This document shows positions 11,277-22,281 of a stretch of DNA of 64,000 nucleotides, in pieces (positions within the stretch are counted from its first letter, which is position 1; each line of letters begins with the position of its first letter). The stretch lies in the NCBI GenBank assembly GCA_014529385.2, contig CM043962.1, positions 46,669,098 through 46,733,097 of the forward strand. Direction: 5' to 3'. The stretch comes from Adiantum capillus-veneris (lineage: Eukaryota; Streptophyta; Polypodiopsida; Polypodiales; Pteridaceae). A program made the translations under genes and the position numbers. A model generated the notes under the pieces. It did not search any database and was not told the origin of the DNA. It saw only the letters and a program-made list of their open reading frames with translations.

Positions 11277-11598
11277 ACTTCTGGAGCACCCAGATATGTT
11301 ACCTTTTCTTCCTTCTTTGTGCTCTTGAGTGTTGTAAGCATGTACTGAGCATGATCTATTGTCTACCTTGTTATTGATTTCAACACTTGCGTGAAAGTGG
11401 TTGCAACCACATGATTCGGAGTAGTGTATCTTGGTGGTCTCTTTGAGAGGAAGTGGAAGTGTTGGTGATAAAGACGGGCGGTATCCTGCACTTGCTTTAG
11501 AATGAGGTTGGAGAAGGTGGCGGTAGTTGTATCCTTGTTAAAAGTACCTGCTGTCTTCCTATTCCTGGCACTCATTATTATACCTTTCGTTGGCAGCT
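11277..11598 (-). pseudogene. Unknown protein segment left of the solo LTR (minus strand)
   Basis: The open frame 11363-11575 continues, when one copy of the target-site duplication is counted, into the coding matter at 13189-13604 on the far side of the solo LTR (reading ...EALKLPTKG across the insertion point). The segment includes a conserved-looking stretch HFHFLSKRPPRYTT. I do not recognise the family; an ORF1-like or gag-like retrotransposon product is possible. Confidence 0.45.
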
Positions 11599-13188
11599 TG
11601 TAACAACTAATGGCCTAGTAACTTGTGTGTAGTGGAAAATAGCATAGGCAAAGTGAGCATTTCATTAGAATAGATTCCTAATGAGCATAGCAAGAGTGCT
11701 TGGATGGAGAGAGAGAGCAACAAAAAGCATAACACCTTGCTAGATAGGCATGAGTTAAGCTATTGACAACAGTCGAGGACCGGATTTACATGGAGCCGGT
11801 CCCCCCTCCAAAAGGCTTTGTATTATAGGTTTCCACCATCAAGGGAGACATTTCACAATACAATTCTTGGTGTTCCTTCAATAACTAGCTAGTGGAATGA
11901 AGACGGAAGCTTTAAGCACTAAGCAAACACTTTAAAACACAACATCAATTCCCTCACGGTCTCAGACCCAAGACCTCACACACCTTCGAAGATGACGAGA
12001 GCTAGCGGGGTATGAGAGTACATTGAGAGGAAGGAGTAGTCTTACGAGAATGAAGTATATCTCCTCTCATAATCACTCATAATAGCTTAGCATAGCTTAG
12101 TAATTAGCATGGTAGAGCATATGAGCATGCATTGAAGCTTGTCTCTTGGTTGGATTTGCATCACAAAGCCAAGAGTTGTTGGTGTAGGCCTCCCTTCTCA
12201 CAAGCTTGGGGTAGATGATGAGCTTTCCATTAAAGTTTGAGAAGGAGAGAGAGAGTCTTCTTGCTTCACACATGAGATTGTGTGAGAGTGTGTGTGATAA
12301 TGCCTTGTCAAATTCAGCCCCTCTCTTTCTTGGTCGACCCCTCTTGGAATTTACTCATGCTGGCACCCCATTGGACCTTGCAAAGCTTAGCCAATGAAAA
12401 TTGAGAAGCATAAGTGATAGCCTTGTGACAAGTGTCCCCCGTTCCCCTTTTATGAGAGCTTTAGGAAATTAATTAATGCAATTAAACTCTCATTGGACCC
12501 CTTAGTCTTTTGGCCAATAGGAATCAGGCAAGCCATTAGGCTGTTGAATGCTCATTGGACCCCTTTTGAGATTGGCCAATAGTCTTCTAGAGAGCTTAAT
12601 TCTTATTGGTTCTTTTATGAAGTGTTTTTAAATGAAATAAGCTAAAAGTACTCTAGCCTAATTCTCATTGGTCCACCTCTATGGCCATCCAATAGGATTT
12701 GAATGCATCTTGGGGGCAACTGGGCTAGGGAGCAGGGAGCTGACATGTGTCCACTATGCCCTTTGTGTAAAGGGCCTTGCATGAGTGTGTGTGTGTGTGT
12801 GTGTGTGTTGTGTGTTTCTCTCTTATCCCCTACTAAAAGGGCTTGCCCCCTCCTCTTTAGCAGCTTGCAAAGACTTTTTGTACACTCTCAAGCATCCAAT
12901 TTTCCTAAGCATTGACCATTGGACTTAACTTTGAATTTTGGAACCTTAGCATTTTGGAAGTCTTAATGGGTTGAACCTTAGGACTTTAAAGCCCATTGCT
13001 TGCACATTGCTCTTCTGCAGATGGTCTCCCTTTGGATCCCTATTTTCCCTCCTTTGGATCCCTACTATGATCAGTCTGCTAGCCTTACCAATAATCTAGC
13101 TTTTTCTCCCCTGGTACTTCTCCATATTAAATGATCAGTTTAACATGAGAAAATCATTTAGGAAAATTAGATATTAGTTATTAAGACA
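11599..13188 (-). repeat. Solo LTR of the Gypsy-C family, about 1.59 kb, minus orientation
   Basis: It shares with the LTRs at 34432-36133 and 58050-59707 the hairpin block GAGGACCGGATTT ... GCCGGTCCCC (near 11775), the block CTTGGTTGGATTTGCAT, a GT microsatellite and the end TTAGATATTAG...GACA. It starts TGTAACAAC. Flanks are CAGCT (11594-11598) and CAACT (13189-13193), a 5-bp duplication with one mismatch. No PBS or internal sequence adjoins, so it is a solo LTR formed by LTR-LTR recombination. It splits an unknown minus-strand coding unit. Confidence 0.8.
12785..12808 (+). repeat. (GT)n microsatellite in the solo LTR
   Basis: Twelve GT units. The same LTR position carries GT tracts of different length in the other family members (24507-24535, 35456-35526). 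Confidence 0.9.
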
Positions 13189-13604
13189 CAACTTCAATGC
13201 CTCGACCACTATGTCCTTGTTGATAACCACTTCAACTTTTTAGCCTGAGCAGATCCATCCTCTTTGGTAGTTGATAATAGTTCATAGGCCCATTGGAAAT
13301 CTACTCCACATGGATCATGGTCATAGAATTCTCGAAGTCCCAGTCTTCCGTTGGCTTCTATAGCGTCTGGCCTTACGGCTACATCATAAACTTCCTTGGG
13401 TAGCATTTGTAACTCTACTTGGTTTCCATTTTCACTCTTGAACCTTCCGGTGAAGACTGTAGGGTTGTTTTCTTCAAGTTGTTCTTTGGATAGGTAGGTT
13501 GCCTTTTCCGTTTTCACAGAGCTCGGCTCTAACTGGTATGGTGGCAATTCTTGCAGCTCCTCTTTCTGAGTCATCCTCTTCTTTGCTTTTTCAGCCGCTT
13601 GCAT
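13189..13604 (-). pseudogene. N-terminal segment of the unknown minus-strand coding unit
   Basis: The minus-strand frame 13209-13604 gives 131 residues: a basic helical start (AAEKAKKRMTQKEELQEL), then NPTVFTGRFKSENGNQVE and GREFYD-like motifs. One missing base near 13245 would restore a frame (EVVINKDIVVEALKL) that runs into the LTR and on into 11277-11598. It could be the start of an ORF1 or gag of a minus-strand element whose leader is 13605-15700. No known domain was identified. Confidence 0.45.
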
Positions 13605-15700
13605 TGCACCTAATAGGAGAATACAGTGTCAAAACATGTAAAGATCAAAACCATGCAATCCAGGCAAAATTTGCGTCCAACGTAAATAATCGCAATTAGT
13701 TACAGCTGGGGAATTTTTCTAACTTTTTGCATTTTTGACATCATAGGCTTGAAATATATGTGATCTAGATACTCTGAGTGAAGTGTGGCTCATTTGAGTG
13801 CACATAGTGAAATGGTGTCAGATTCAGGCTTCAGACTCTGAAACAGTAGATATAAAGGGATTTTGTGATCCAAATTTGATCAAACTTGATTGGTGGGCTT
13901 GGCACATCATTTGCTTTGGTCCCATAAGGTCAAAGTTAAAATTTGAACCCATTTTGGTGAAAAACTAAATAATCGCGATTATTAACTTTTTCATCAACTT
14001 GAACATTTTTTGTTGCAAATTGATTCTAGACATGATATAGAGCCTTTATGTGAGATATAGGATGATTTAGACAAAAAAATGTGACTGTAACTCAAAATTT
14101 GGGCAAAAGAGCCTTTTGTGCATTTTTTGACAAAATCAAAGATTTTCTTGATCTTTTGGGTTCATACTTGACATGTGGCATGAGATAGATGTGTACAAGT
14201 GATAGGTGAAGTAAGCCAATGATGCACAAAAATAAATAATAGCGATTATTAACAACAGCTGTATCTTTTGCTTGAAAATATAATTTTATGACCTACACAT
14301 CTTTAATACATCCAAAACAAGTCCTAAAATGAATTTGGTAAGATTTGGTCATGTCGGCATCACTTCGTGCTCTTGTCAACTCTGGAATCATTGGTTTTTG
14401 TTAATACTTGGCATGTAGAGTTGTTTGGTCACTTTTGAAACCATGGACTTGTCCGCTACATAGTCCTGATGCTACTCATCCAATTTGGGTTCATTCGAAG
14501 TCAGTTTGACTTCATATGTCAAATTTGACACTTTGTAGTCTTTGAGATATTTCCTGTTGTTTGAGAGCTTGCTTGACTGTTTTCGTGAAACCATCTAGGT
14601 ACATTGTGTATAGACCTTGTCTATAAGCTGTCCGTGGAGTCAGAATCCAATTCTGGCATGTGGCAAAAACCTAGATTATTTATTTGGGACCCCCTCGACC
14701 CCTGCCATGGTCATCTAGCAATATGGACGTGTTCTAATATCTAGGGGCATGCTACAGTTTAATTCACGTCCGATTTGGTTGAGCCGATAGGCTGCCAGGG
14801 TCGTTTTTGTGTCGTAGGAGTTTGTACATAGTTGAGATTCTAGGGCTTTTTCTTGAGCCTAAACTTGCTACCCGATTGTATAGAAAGGTTCTTTGACGAG
14901 TTTAGAACTTACCCCTCATGTCTCGTGTGAGACGGTAGTGAAAATGGGCGACTGTTGACTCCAAAAATCGTGCACGAAGAAGATAGAGAGCTCTCTCCTC
15001 CAAGAGTGACTAGTGGAAATGAGGCGATTTTGGGCTACCTTGGATATCTATACTCTGACTCCCCAAACTATTTTTCCCTAGATTCCCTTGTTAGTCCTAC
15101 TAGGCCATGAACTCTACATTAGACTCAAAAAATTCTTCAATCGGACTTCGTTAACTCATTCTGCGAGAATTTGCAAAAGCAAGCCTTGGCGGCCTAATTT
15201 AGGCTTCTCGCTTCCATCTGTCGTTTTGATTGAAATTTTTTGTGCATGTCTATCTTGTTCTTCTAATCATCAACATATCTTCAATATCTCCATCTGAGCT
15301 CATTTGCTATTTATTATTAATTTTTGACGCGTTTATCAAAAAAATCAAATAAAATAATAAAATACACTGAAAAAGCAAATTGAAAAATCAACAATTAAGA
15401 TAATCCATTGAAGAACGCTATTCTATTGCTTTTTGGTGGATTTCTCCATTTTTAAGCTCCAATATCAAGAAAAGTTGATGAAAATAAGCAAAAAAGGCTA
15501 TTTTTAATGTATTTTCTGATTGTATATGCACTATTTACACTCATCGGGAAGATGTTATCAGTTGAAATTTTCCTCTTGATTATTTTTAAGGGTATTATTA
15601 GATAGTTTTTCAAAAAACCACACGTTAACATCCAACTTTTTCCTCCCTCTTCAAACATTGCACTTAACTATTGAAGTTTCCTTCAACCCCTCCTAGATGG
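13605..15700 (-). other. Leader-like non-coding tract with three CGCG-centred palindromes
   Basis: No gene is seen in about 2.1 kb of A/T-rich sequence. Three copies of AATAATCGCGATTATT-type words lie at 13685-13700 (decayed), 13968-13983 (perfect 16-bp palindrome) and 14235-14250 (one change), about 270-280 bp apart. The layout resembles the Gypsy-F leader at 53.1-54.9 kb, which has a different palindrome. If this is the leader of the unit at 8521-13604, its LTR should lie to the right; TGTTGACTCC at 14959 is one candidate edge but has no clear PBS. Confidence 0.45.
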
Positions 15701-16480
15701 AGTACTCTGGGACGACTGTGTGCATGGATTGCGTTAATTGTGTCTATGCATAGCCATGGTTGTCTCTATCATGCTTTGAAGATCGATGCAATTCAAACCA
15801 TTATGTGGTGCAAGAGTTGGGTCTTGAGTAGTTAACTCAAGGGTTTCCGTGGTCGAGGTTTCTTGCTGCTGGTTTCTAAATAGCAGATTTTGTAGTTTGT
15901 GTGCTCTCTGTTTGATTGTACCATTTGGATGCTTTGACAAAGTGATTTCCTACATTGTAGGTATCAATGATGATGGTTGCTGAGGTTTAGCTCTCCATTG
16001 GTATTTTGGTTTTCTGTCGATGTATTGTTGTGGTTGAGTGTTTTGAGATTTAACCTTCCACTAATTCATCGTCTTGACAGTTTGTGGAGAAGATAAATGC
16101 TCCTTTGGATTCCAAACCCATCTAGTGCTAGTTTCTCTTCTGAAAGATGTTTTTCTTTGAGTTGTCAAATGTGAAACTTTTTTTAGTATGGTAGACGAGT
16201 TTTTAGGCACCCAAATTTGAGAAGGATAGTGCTTGAGTTGTGCTTTTGGTACCCAAATTTGCCTGACTCCTTGCATGCTACTTGTAGCATTTGCTTGTTT
16301 AGAGAACGAAGTAGATTGACGACTTCTTGGTTTCTCTTGTGGGCGACCTCTTTTCCATTTCTCTTTGCTCGGTGCAATTGGAACAAAGAGTTGTCCTCCT
16401 TTAAGTGATAGCTTGAGTTGATTGGTGTCCCAATCTGGTACTGCCTTTTATGTCCGCATCCATGAGATTCCAAGAATCAT
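15701..16480 (-). pseudogene. Weak minus-strand coding remnants of unknown identity
   Basis: Short minus-strand frames (15734-15940, 16061-16276, 16183-16473) are Gln/Lys/Thr-rich and lack recognisable motifs. They follow the protease-like segment at 16500-16765 in the same direction, so they may be linker between protease and RT of a decayed Ty3 element. Confidence is low. Confidence 0.25.
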
Positions 16481-16499
16481 CATTTCATTCATATGTTCA

Positions 16500-16765
16500 T
16501 CTAGTATGCATACAAATTGATGAGGGCATGAACATCCATGTACTCTATCACATTCAAGCTAACCACTCCCAATGCCGGTGTTGGGTTTTTGTTGCATCCT
16601 TTGATAGCAGATATTCCAGATGTTAAAGACTGATTCGTAGCTTTCTTGTAAGTGGAATAACTGATTGCATTCATTCAAGGTCCGGTATCTACCAATGCAT
16701 TTGTGCTATGATTGTTCAGTTGTACTTTAATGCGAAGGTCCATTCCATCCAATCATTCATCATCC
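16500..16765 (-). pseudogene. Aspartic-protease-like remnant (minus strand)
   Basis: Translated on the minus strand, this gives IKVQLNNHSTNALVDTG followed, after one stop, by MNAISYSTYKKA, which matches the active-site layout of retroviral-type proteases (hydrophobic-D-T-G). It lies about 200 bp downstream of the Gypsy-D integrase end, an unusual place since protease normally precedes RT. It is most likely the start of a second truncated element. Confidence 0.45.
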
Positions 16766-16967
16766 GTTGATAGTGCATCATTCTATGATTCCCATAGTCT
16801 GTCATCTTGTTCCAAAGTGTTGATGGAAATAAGTGTTTGTTGATTTCTAAAAGCAGCTTTCCTCTTGAGTACTCAAAGTTAAGCTTCCTCTTGGGGTTGA
16901 TCAATAACCTGCTATTGTTTAATCTTTCTCTACTTTTCTACATGCATCTTCTCTAGAAAATTCTTTG

Positions 16968-18970
16968 TTAGTGGGGAAAATGGTATTTCTTAAAGCGGCA
17001 TCCACTAATCCAGTTAGCCATTGGTTCACCATCTATAGTGGACAACTTTACTGCTCCACTTGGGGATACATCTTCAATGATAAACGGTCCATTTCCCTTT
17101 TTCTTGAACTTAGAAATGTGTTGCTTAAGGGAATAAACTAAGACTAAGTCCCCTTTTTTGAAGATTTTTGTGACTAAATGTGAATCAAAAGATTGTTTTT
17201 GTTTTCTTTTTTGTGCATAGATGTGAGCTACATTTGTTAGCCTTTGCTCATGAAGCTTTTCTAAATCTTCAAGCCTCTCTGACAATTCATGTCCGGTCCA
17301 CTCAAGATCCTTAGCTACCCTTAGTGTCGGCAGTAGAAATTCTATCGGTAGTATGGCATCATGACCATAAACAAGATAAAAGGGTGTAGCATTTTAAAGT
17401 TGTCTTGAAGGAAACTCTATAAACCCATAGAGAGGCACGTAGATTCATTTCCCACTCAGTTCGTCCTTAACTAACCACTTTAGTCAATACCGAGCTAAGA
17501 ATTTTATTCGTGTGCTCAGCTTGTCCTTTTTCTTGTGGATGATATGGAGCAAATTTGTTATAGATGACCATAAATTCATTCAGCAGATACTCAATTACCT
17601 CGTTGAGGAAATGAGTTCCCCTATCACTAACAATTTCTATTGGAAGTCAATATCTTGTGAATACATTCTCAGATAAGAATGCAGTTGTGCTTCTAGGATC
17701 ATTTGTTGTGGTTGCCTTAGCCTCTGCCCACTTGGTCAAATAGTCCGTAGCTACAATGATATATTGAGCTTGAGTTCTATAAGCAGGTGGTGACAAAATC
17801 TATGTCCCATTTTGCAAAAGCTCTAGCCCCCATCATTGGTCTTAAAGGCATGCTATCTACCTTGGTTGGCATTTTTGCTCGTTGATATGCATCACATCTT
17901 CAAAAATATTCTTTGGCATCTGCAAAAAGTGTGGGCCACCATATGCCTACCTTTAAAATTGCTCTAGTTGTGGTTTCACTAGAAAAGTGGCCTCCAGCTA
18001 ATCCAACATATGCTTGTTCTAGAGTGGGGATATATTCATCTTCATTAGCATAGAGACGCAAATGTTGGTCCTTTCCTCTCCGATACAATTGATTCCAATA
18101 AGAGCATAGCCTCCTACTTCAGTTTCAATAGATCTTTGGCGGCGTTTACTCATATCCTTCAGAAATGTTCTGCTTTTGATAAGTAAGTAACTAGATAGTT
18201 ACTCCACTTAAGAACGAGTGATATTGGAATAATATCACATGAGGTATGGGTGCTTGTTTTTGGCATTGAAGTCGGTTTTTCACAAATGAGTGAACATCAC
18301 TCCTCATGGTTGGCCAAAATACTCCAAGTCTCAAGGTCCTTGCATAGTTTGGTCTTCCGCAAAGTGAAGTCCTACTATGGTAATGTGTGCTTGACTTAGG
18401 TATTGGGTTTTCTCCTCATGATTAATACACAAAAGAAATATTCCATCTCAATTTCTTATGTATAGCCTTCCAGCTAGTAACTGATACATAGCCGATTGTC
18501 CAATTAATGCTGGTGTATAGGAAGTGGTAATTGAGATCCCACTTGGCTATTGTTATCAATGAAACCATACCTTTTGACCAACAGGGTATCGTTTCTACGG
18601 AGAACAGATTTGCATTTGGTAGATCATCGGCTATCCCTTTTGGTGGTTCTCTTGTAATAATCCTTGATAAATGATCTGCTCTTGGTGTGTGGTGCCCTTT
18701 TTTACAACTACACCTTGAAATCAAATTCCAAAAGAATGATGAACCATCTCACTATTCTCCCTATGTTGCATGGCTTGTTGACCAAGTACAATAAAGCTTG
18801 GTGGTCTCACGAATTTGTTGGCTAGTACGTAATGTCTATACTTTTTACGGCATAGATCATCCCTAATCCTTCTCTTTCGGTGGTTGTTTCCATTTCAGTG
18901 GTATACATCTCCTTTAGAGTTTTCTTCAACTTTGGATTTTTTTTTTCCATTCAACTCGTGTCATGGATGA
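16968..18970 (-). pseudogene. pol: Gypsy-D RNase H and integrase (minus strand)
   Basis: On the minus strand, from right to left: RNase H end of a Ty3 RT (GMIYAVKSI, VDHQALLYLV-like, NKPCNIGRIVRWFIILLEFD, ADHLSRII) at 18970-18640; integrase zinc finger (YRRGKDQHLRL, AYVGLAGGHFSSETT, ILKVGIWWPTLFADA) at 18088-17900; fragments of the DDE core (DYLTKW region, RGTHFLNEV, YHPQ) at 17800-17480; and the GPY/F-like C-terminus (KGNGPFIIEDVSPSGAVKL) at 17110-17000. Many frameshifts and stops break it. RT itself has been deleted. Domain order RT-RH-IN identifies Ty3/gypsy. Confidence 0.75.
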
Positions 18971-19089
18971 TCCATCATCCTGATGCTTAGGTTTTGATTG
19001 AGTTTCCTTTCTCATTTTCCTTGATGTTTTTTATGTCCCATGTTTGTTGTTTTACCAAACTACCGCTTTCACACTTATTTTATTCATGC

Positions 19090-19260
19090 AGCTGCCTTTG
19101 TCATCACACATATCTGTGCTCCACTGTCTATGTAAGCCTATACCTACATTTGTTTCTCAATGACTACATCCACAAGAGAAAGAACATCAACTTGACTACC
19201 CACCCTTAAGGTCATATTTCGCACCACTTGCACATTGCCCTTAGCCTTTGGTAGCCTAGT
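19090..19260 (-). pseudogene. pol: Gypsy-D protease remnant (minus strand)
   Basis: A minus-strand reading gives TLRVGSQVDVLSLVDVVIE, two stops, then AYIDSGAQICVMTK, a retroviral-type aspartic protease active site. It lies between the PBS and the RNase H, with RT missing between 18970 and 19090, which marks an internal deletion of roughly the whole RT. Gag between 19260 and 19770 is not recognisable beyond short basic frames. Confidence 0.55.
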
Positions 19261-19772
19261 TCTTACACTTGTGGACCACTACCTCCATAAATTGGGGTTC
19301 AAAGCCAGCAATTTCCCAAAGATTATATTATCTTTTTTACTTTAAACATCACTTATCAAATCATACTCGGGGTAGCCACGTCCTAGCTGAAAATATGTGT
19401 GATTGATCCTATGTCACCTTCTCCTTTTGTTGGTTTCAGGCTACTCCCTACCCTCGTACACTTTCTCTTTACCTTTACAAGCTCTAGTTTCCCTCTTGGT
19501 TTTTGTCTCCCTTTCGTCTCTTGCCGTCTTGTTGGCCAAGACTTCAACATCCTATTTGTCAACCCCAATAATGTTAACCCTTTGCACATTCATCAATACC
19601 TAATGGAGTAGATGGTGCTTGTTTTTCAACAACTTGCTCCTCCCATTGACCCTAGTATTGCCCTTGACCTCTATCTCTGTCAGAAATGGATTTGTAGAAA
19701 GCATTAAAAATTACAAAACTGTAGGAAAGCCAAAAAAAAGTTGCATCCCAAGCTAAATGCACAACACCTCGC

Positions 19773-19787
19773 TGGCAGCGGTGCCAA
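19773..19787 (-). other. Gypsy-D PBS, Asp-tRNA type (degenerate)
   Basis: On the minus strand this reads TTGGCACCGCTGCCA, close to the Asp-type PBS at 53088 (TTGGCGCCGCTGCCGGGA). It sits three bases from the start of the LTR at 19791. Confidence 0.65.
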
Positions 19788-19790
19788 AAA

Positions 19791-20150
19791 TGTCATATTG
19801 TAGGGGACTTGATGTGCACTGTGTTTGAGCCACTAAGGCTGCAAGCACACACCCCGTGTGTAGGGAAGCTCACGAACGCAAAGAGTGTGTCACTCACCTA
19901 TGTCTCTCTATTATTGCAAGAATCTTGTGCCGCCTTGAAGAGGGAGCCCGGCCTCGCCGTTGCTCAAATGCCTCGTCGTTGTCTCGTAAGGTGGTTCGCT
20001 CACACCCCCCCCTCCCCCCCTTGCTCGTACACACATGCTCTCAAACACTCACACACAACAAGAATATATGCTAGAGAGGAGGAGAGCAACAATTCATACA
20101 TTCAAGAATAAGAGAAAAGTTAGGGTTACAAGCCCTTATTTGAGTCATCC
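19791..20150 (-). repeat. Gypsy-D 5' LTR (minus strand), outer edge uncertain
   Basis: It starts with TGTCATATTG on the plus strand next to the PBS. It contains C-rich runs at 19996-20020 and CACACA stretches. No second copy exists in the window, so the right edge at 20150 is only a guess. Confidence 0.4.
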
Positions 20151-21736
20151 CAACCACACTCGGCCGACAGTTAGTATGCTATCTCTCTTTGTCTCTCTCT
20201 ACTAAATGTGGTGTGCACCCATCATCGACGATCACCCATGAATACATGTGTGGAGCCAACAAGCCTGCGGCCCATAGCTCAATAATGATAACGAGGATGA
20301 CCAAAATTAACATGAGGACATGGTATATGGCCTATAAGGGGCACTCCCATTAGACATCGGATGCGTGGAGAGAGAGCTCAAAGGCGTTGGCCGTGGAGTT
20401 GGGGGCCTCGGCACTGCGCGCGGCTGAGCGCTGATGGCGCTCGCAAGTTTTGGGTGGAATTGGCAGCACCTCTGGCCGTCGATAGTGGCCCCGTTGCACA
20501 GTGCAATGATGGCATGGCACCGGAGTTGCAAGGAGCCAATTCACGCACACAATGGGCCCTACCTTTTTGAGGGCAAAGGGGGAGGGCACCGACGGCACCG
20601 TTGGTGCCTCTCCTAAGTGTTGTTACCCGTGATAGCTTAGAGCTTAAACCAACCTGAATGTGGTGGCCCTTCATGCGCCATGCATGCCAAAGATAACATT
20701 CCGACAAAGATAGAAAGAGGGTGGTGCCCATGCCCAAAAAGAGGGGCCAGTCTTTTGCAAGTTGGGGGAGATCATGAGGCCACAAGGGGGCTGTTCTTTT
20801 GGAGAAGACAGAGACCGTGGAGGAGAGCATAGAGAGGAGCTCTCAAGAGAGCTTTTTTGGCAAGCTCAATTGACAACTGCACAGAAGGAGAATTCAAGGA
20901 TTTCTTTGGCACCAATGAAGGCACCAATAGGTTCTATTTCTTTGCCGCTCAGCAAGGGGAGCCGCACAAAGGCGAAGCCGGTGATTGCCCCGTTTTTTTG
21001 TGCTCGAAGGTGTCATGCCAAGATGGGTGGTAGTAACAGATTTCAAGGTTGCTTGTAGATGATGTTTTTTGCCATAATTGAAGCAAACCATAGCAGATTT
21101 TGGTGCCATTTCTTACCCTTTCCCCCCTTCTTATCCTTGCTTTGTTCTAAGCATATGGTGTCGGTGTTTGAGATGTGTATGCCCCCTGGGGCCTGTGTGA
21201 GTGTCTGAGAGAGAAAGAGAGAGCAGTATGTGATGTGTGAAGGTTGTAAACCGGAAAATTTTGTGTGATCTGCTATTAGTTGATACTGCCAAGCATGTGT
21301 GCATATGGTCGTGTGCAGACGGTGATCTGTATACGGATTGTGTGAGTTTTGAAGGTGAACTCTAGTGGATTGGGGTGTAGTGATTATCCTAGGCTATAGA
21401 GAGACAATTTATATGGGTTTCGGGTGTGTTCCCCTTCCCCCCTATCCAACGTGCTATATAGCACAAATTGTAGAAGGCTGTAAGGGACCTGTTATACTGA
21501 AAACGGCATTGACAGAACTTCTACACAAAATGACGAAACAACTTACACAATACTGTCTGTGGTGTAAATAGAGGCTGAAATGCACCCAAAAGAAAAATTT
21601 GAGCAAACCAAGCTCTATGAGCCCTCCCTAAGTATTTGTTGAACTGCTAATGCTCACCAAAACTCACAAAAGTTGGAGAAAGTGAGCATGTGTCTGTTGG
21701 AGCTACTGGCGACTAAGCCCGGGAGGAGGCAACCTT
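20151..21736. other. Unassigned sequence
   Basis: No reliable gene is seen. The open frames here are short and overlap on both strands in a GC-rich part (20350-20620). A minus-strand frame at 20894-21109 has MVCFNYGKKHH, faintly like a broken CCHC knuckle, too weak to call. Part of this may be the rest of the Gypsy-D LTR and flanks of other insertions. Confidence 0.4.
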
Positions 21737-21845
21737 CTCTAATACCAATTGTTGGAATTATGGTTGCAAGGAAACACACACAACTTGGAGAAGATGAAGG
21801 AAGCTCAAGGCACACAACAAAGAGTGTATTACTCAAGCAAGACGT
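21737..21845 (-). repeat. Truncated 5' LTR and PBS of a Copia-C family element (minus strand)
   Basis: CTCTAATACCA at 21737-21747 is a one-mismatch complement of the Met-tRNA PBS. The following TGTTGGAATTATGGTTGC is the reverse complement of the Copia-C 3' LTR end (CAACCCTAATTCCAACA at 42498-42514), and similarity continues for about 95 bp through the AACTTGGAGAAGATGAAGGA region. The LTR is cut at about 21845. Confidence 0.65.
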
Positions 21846-21865
21846 AAGAAGAGTTTTATTTGTTT

Positions 21866-22186
21866 TTAGGCCGTTTTGAAGCATGTTGGGCAGAGTTGGT
21901 GACAACCATGCAGTTGGCCAGTGGTGACTATTTCAAGCTGGATAAATTTATGGCGTCTCTATCTTTGAAAGTTAGAGAAAAGGTAGATTCTGAAAGCCTA
22001 GAGGACTACAATGGTGCAGTGGCAATTGCAAGATCCAAAATCAAGAAAATGAAGAAGAAAATTGAGCAAGGTGCAATAGGCTACAAGGTAGTGGCTCCTA
22101 CCCAACCTCAGAGCCCCAGAGAGGTTGTCCAAGAAGAAAACCATGGAGAAGACAAGGGTACTTGGTGCCTAGCATTTGAGCTCTGA
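21866..22186 (+). pseudogene. gag: Ty3-type gag fragment
   Basis: The plus-strand frame includes YFKLDKFMASLSLKVREKV and EDYNGAVAIARSKIKKMKKK, the pattern of the retrotransposon gag domain of Ty3/gypsy elements (end of capsid, with 'A-x-x-A-R-x-x-E/K-K' motif). It ends at a stop at 22184-22186 and has no knuckle or protease after it. A fragment only. Confidence 0.5.
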
Positions 22187-22196
22187 ATAGGAAGCT

Positions 22197-22281
22197 GCTC
22201 TGATACCAGTTGTTGGGTTAAGGTGGATAGGTTAGTGTGCCATTCATGCTAATGGCATGCTTGGAGAGGTTAGTGTAGAGC
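22197..22281 (-). repeat. PBS and LTR stub of a minus-strand element
   Basis: GCTCTGATACCA at 22197-22208 is the exact Met-tRNA PBS complement, followed by TGTTGGGTTAAGG at 22211, the expected inner LTR edge. The LTR is cut after at most about 75 bp, where Helitron coding sequence begins. No other copy is present. Confidence 0.6.

Noticed and set aside
14959-14990. TGTTGACTCC as the LTR edge of the unknown minus-strand unit
   Set aside because: The adjacent GTCGCCCATTTTC is not a convincing PBS and no second LTR copy was found; kept only as a candidate.
20350-20830. GC-rich overlapping frames as a host gene
   Set aside because: Four short frames on both strands without domains, splice signals or codon pattern; typical of GC-rich non-coding sequence.
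20894-21109. Minus-strand frame with MVCFNYGKKHH as a zinc knuckle
   Set aside because: Only one Cys and an altered spacing; the CCHC pattern is not met and no gag domain precedes it.
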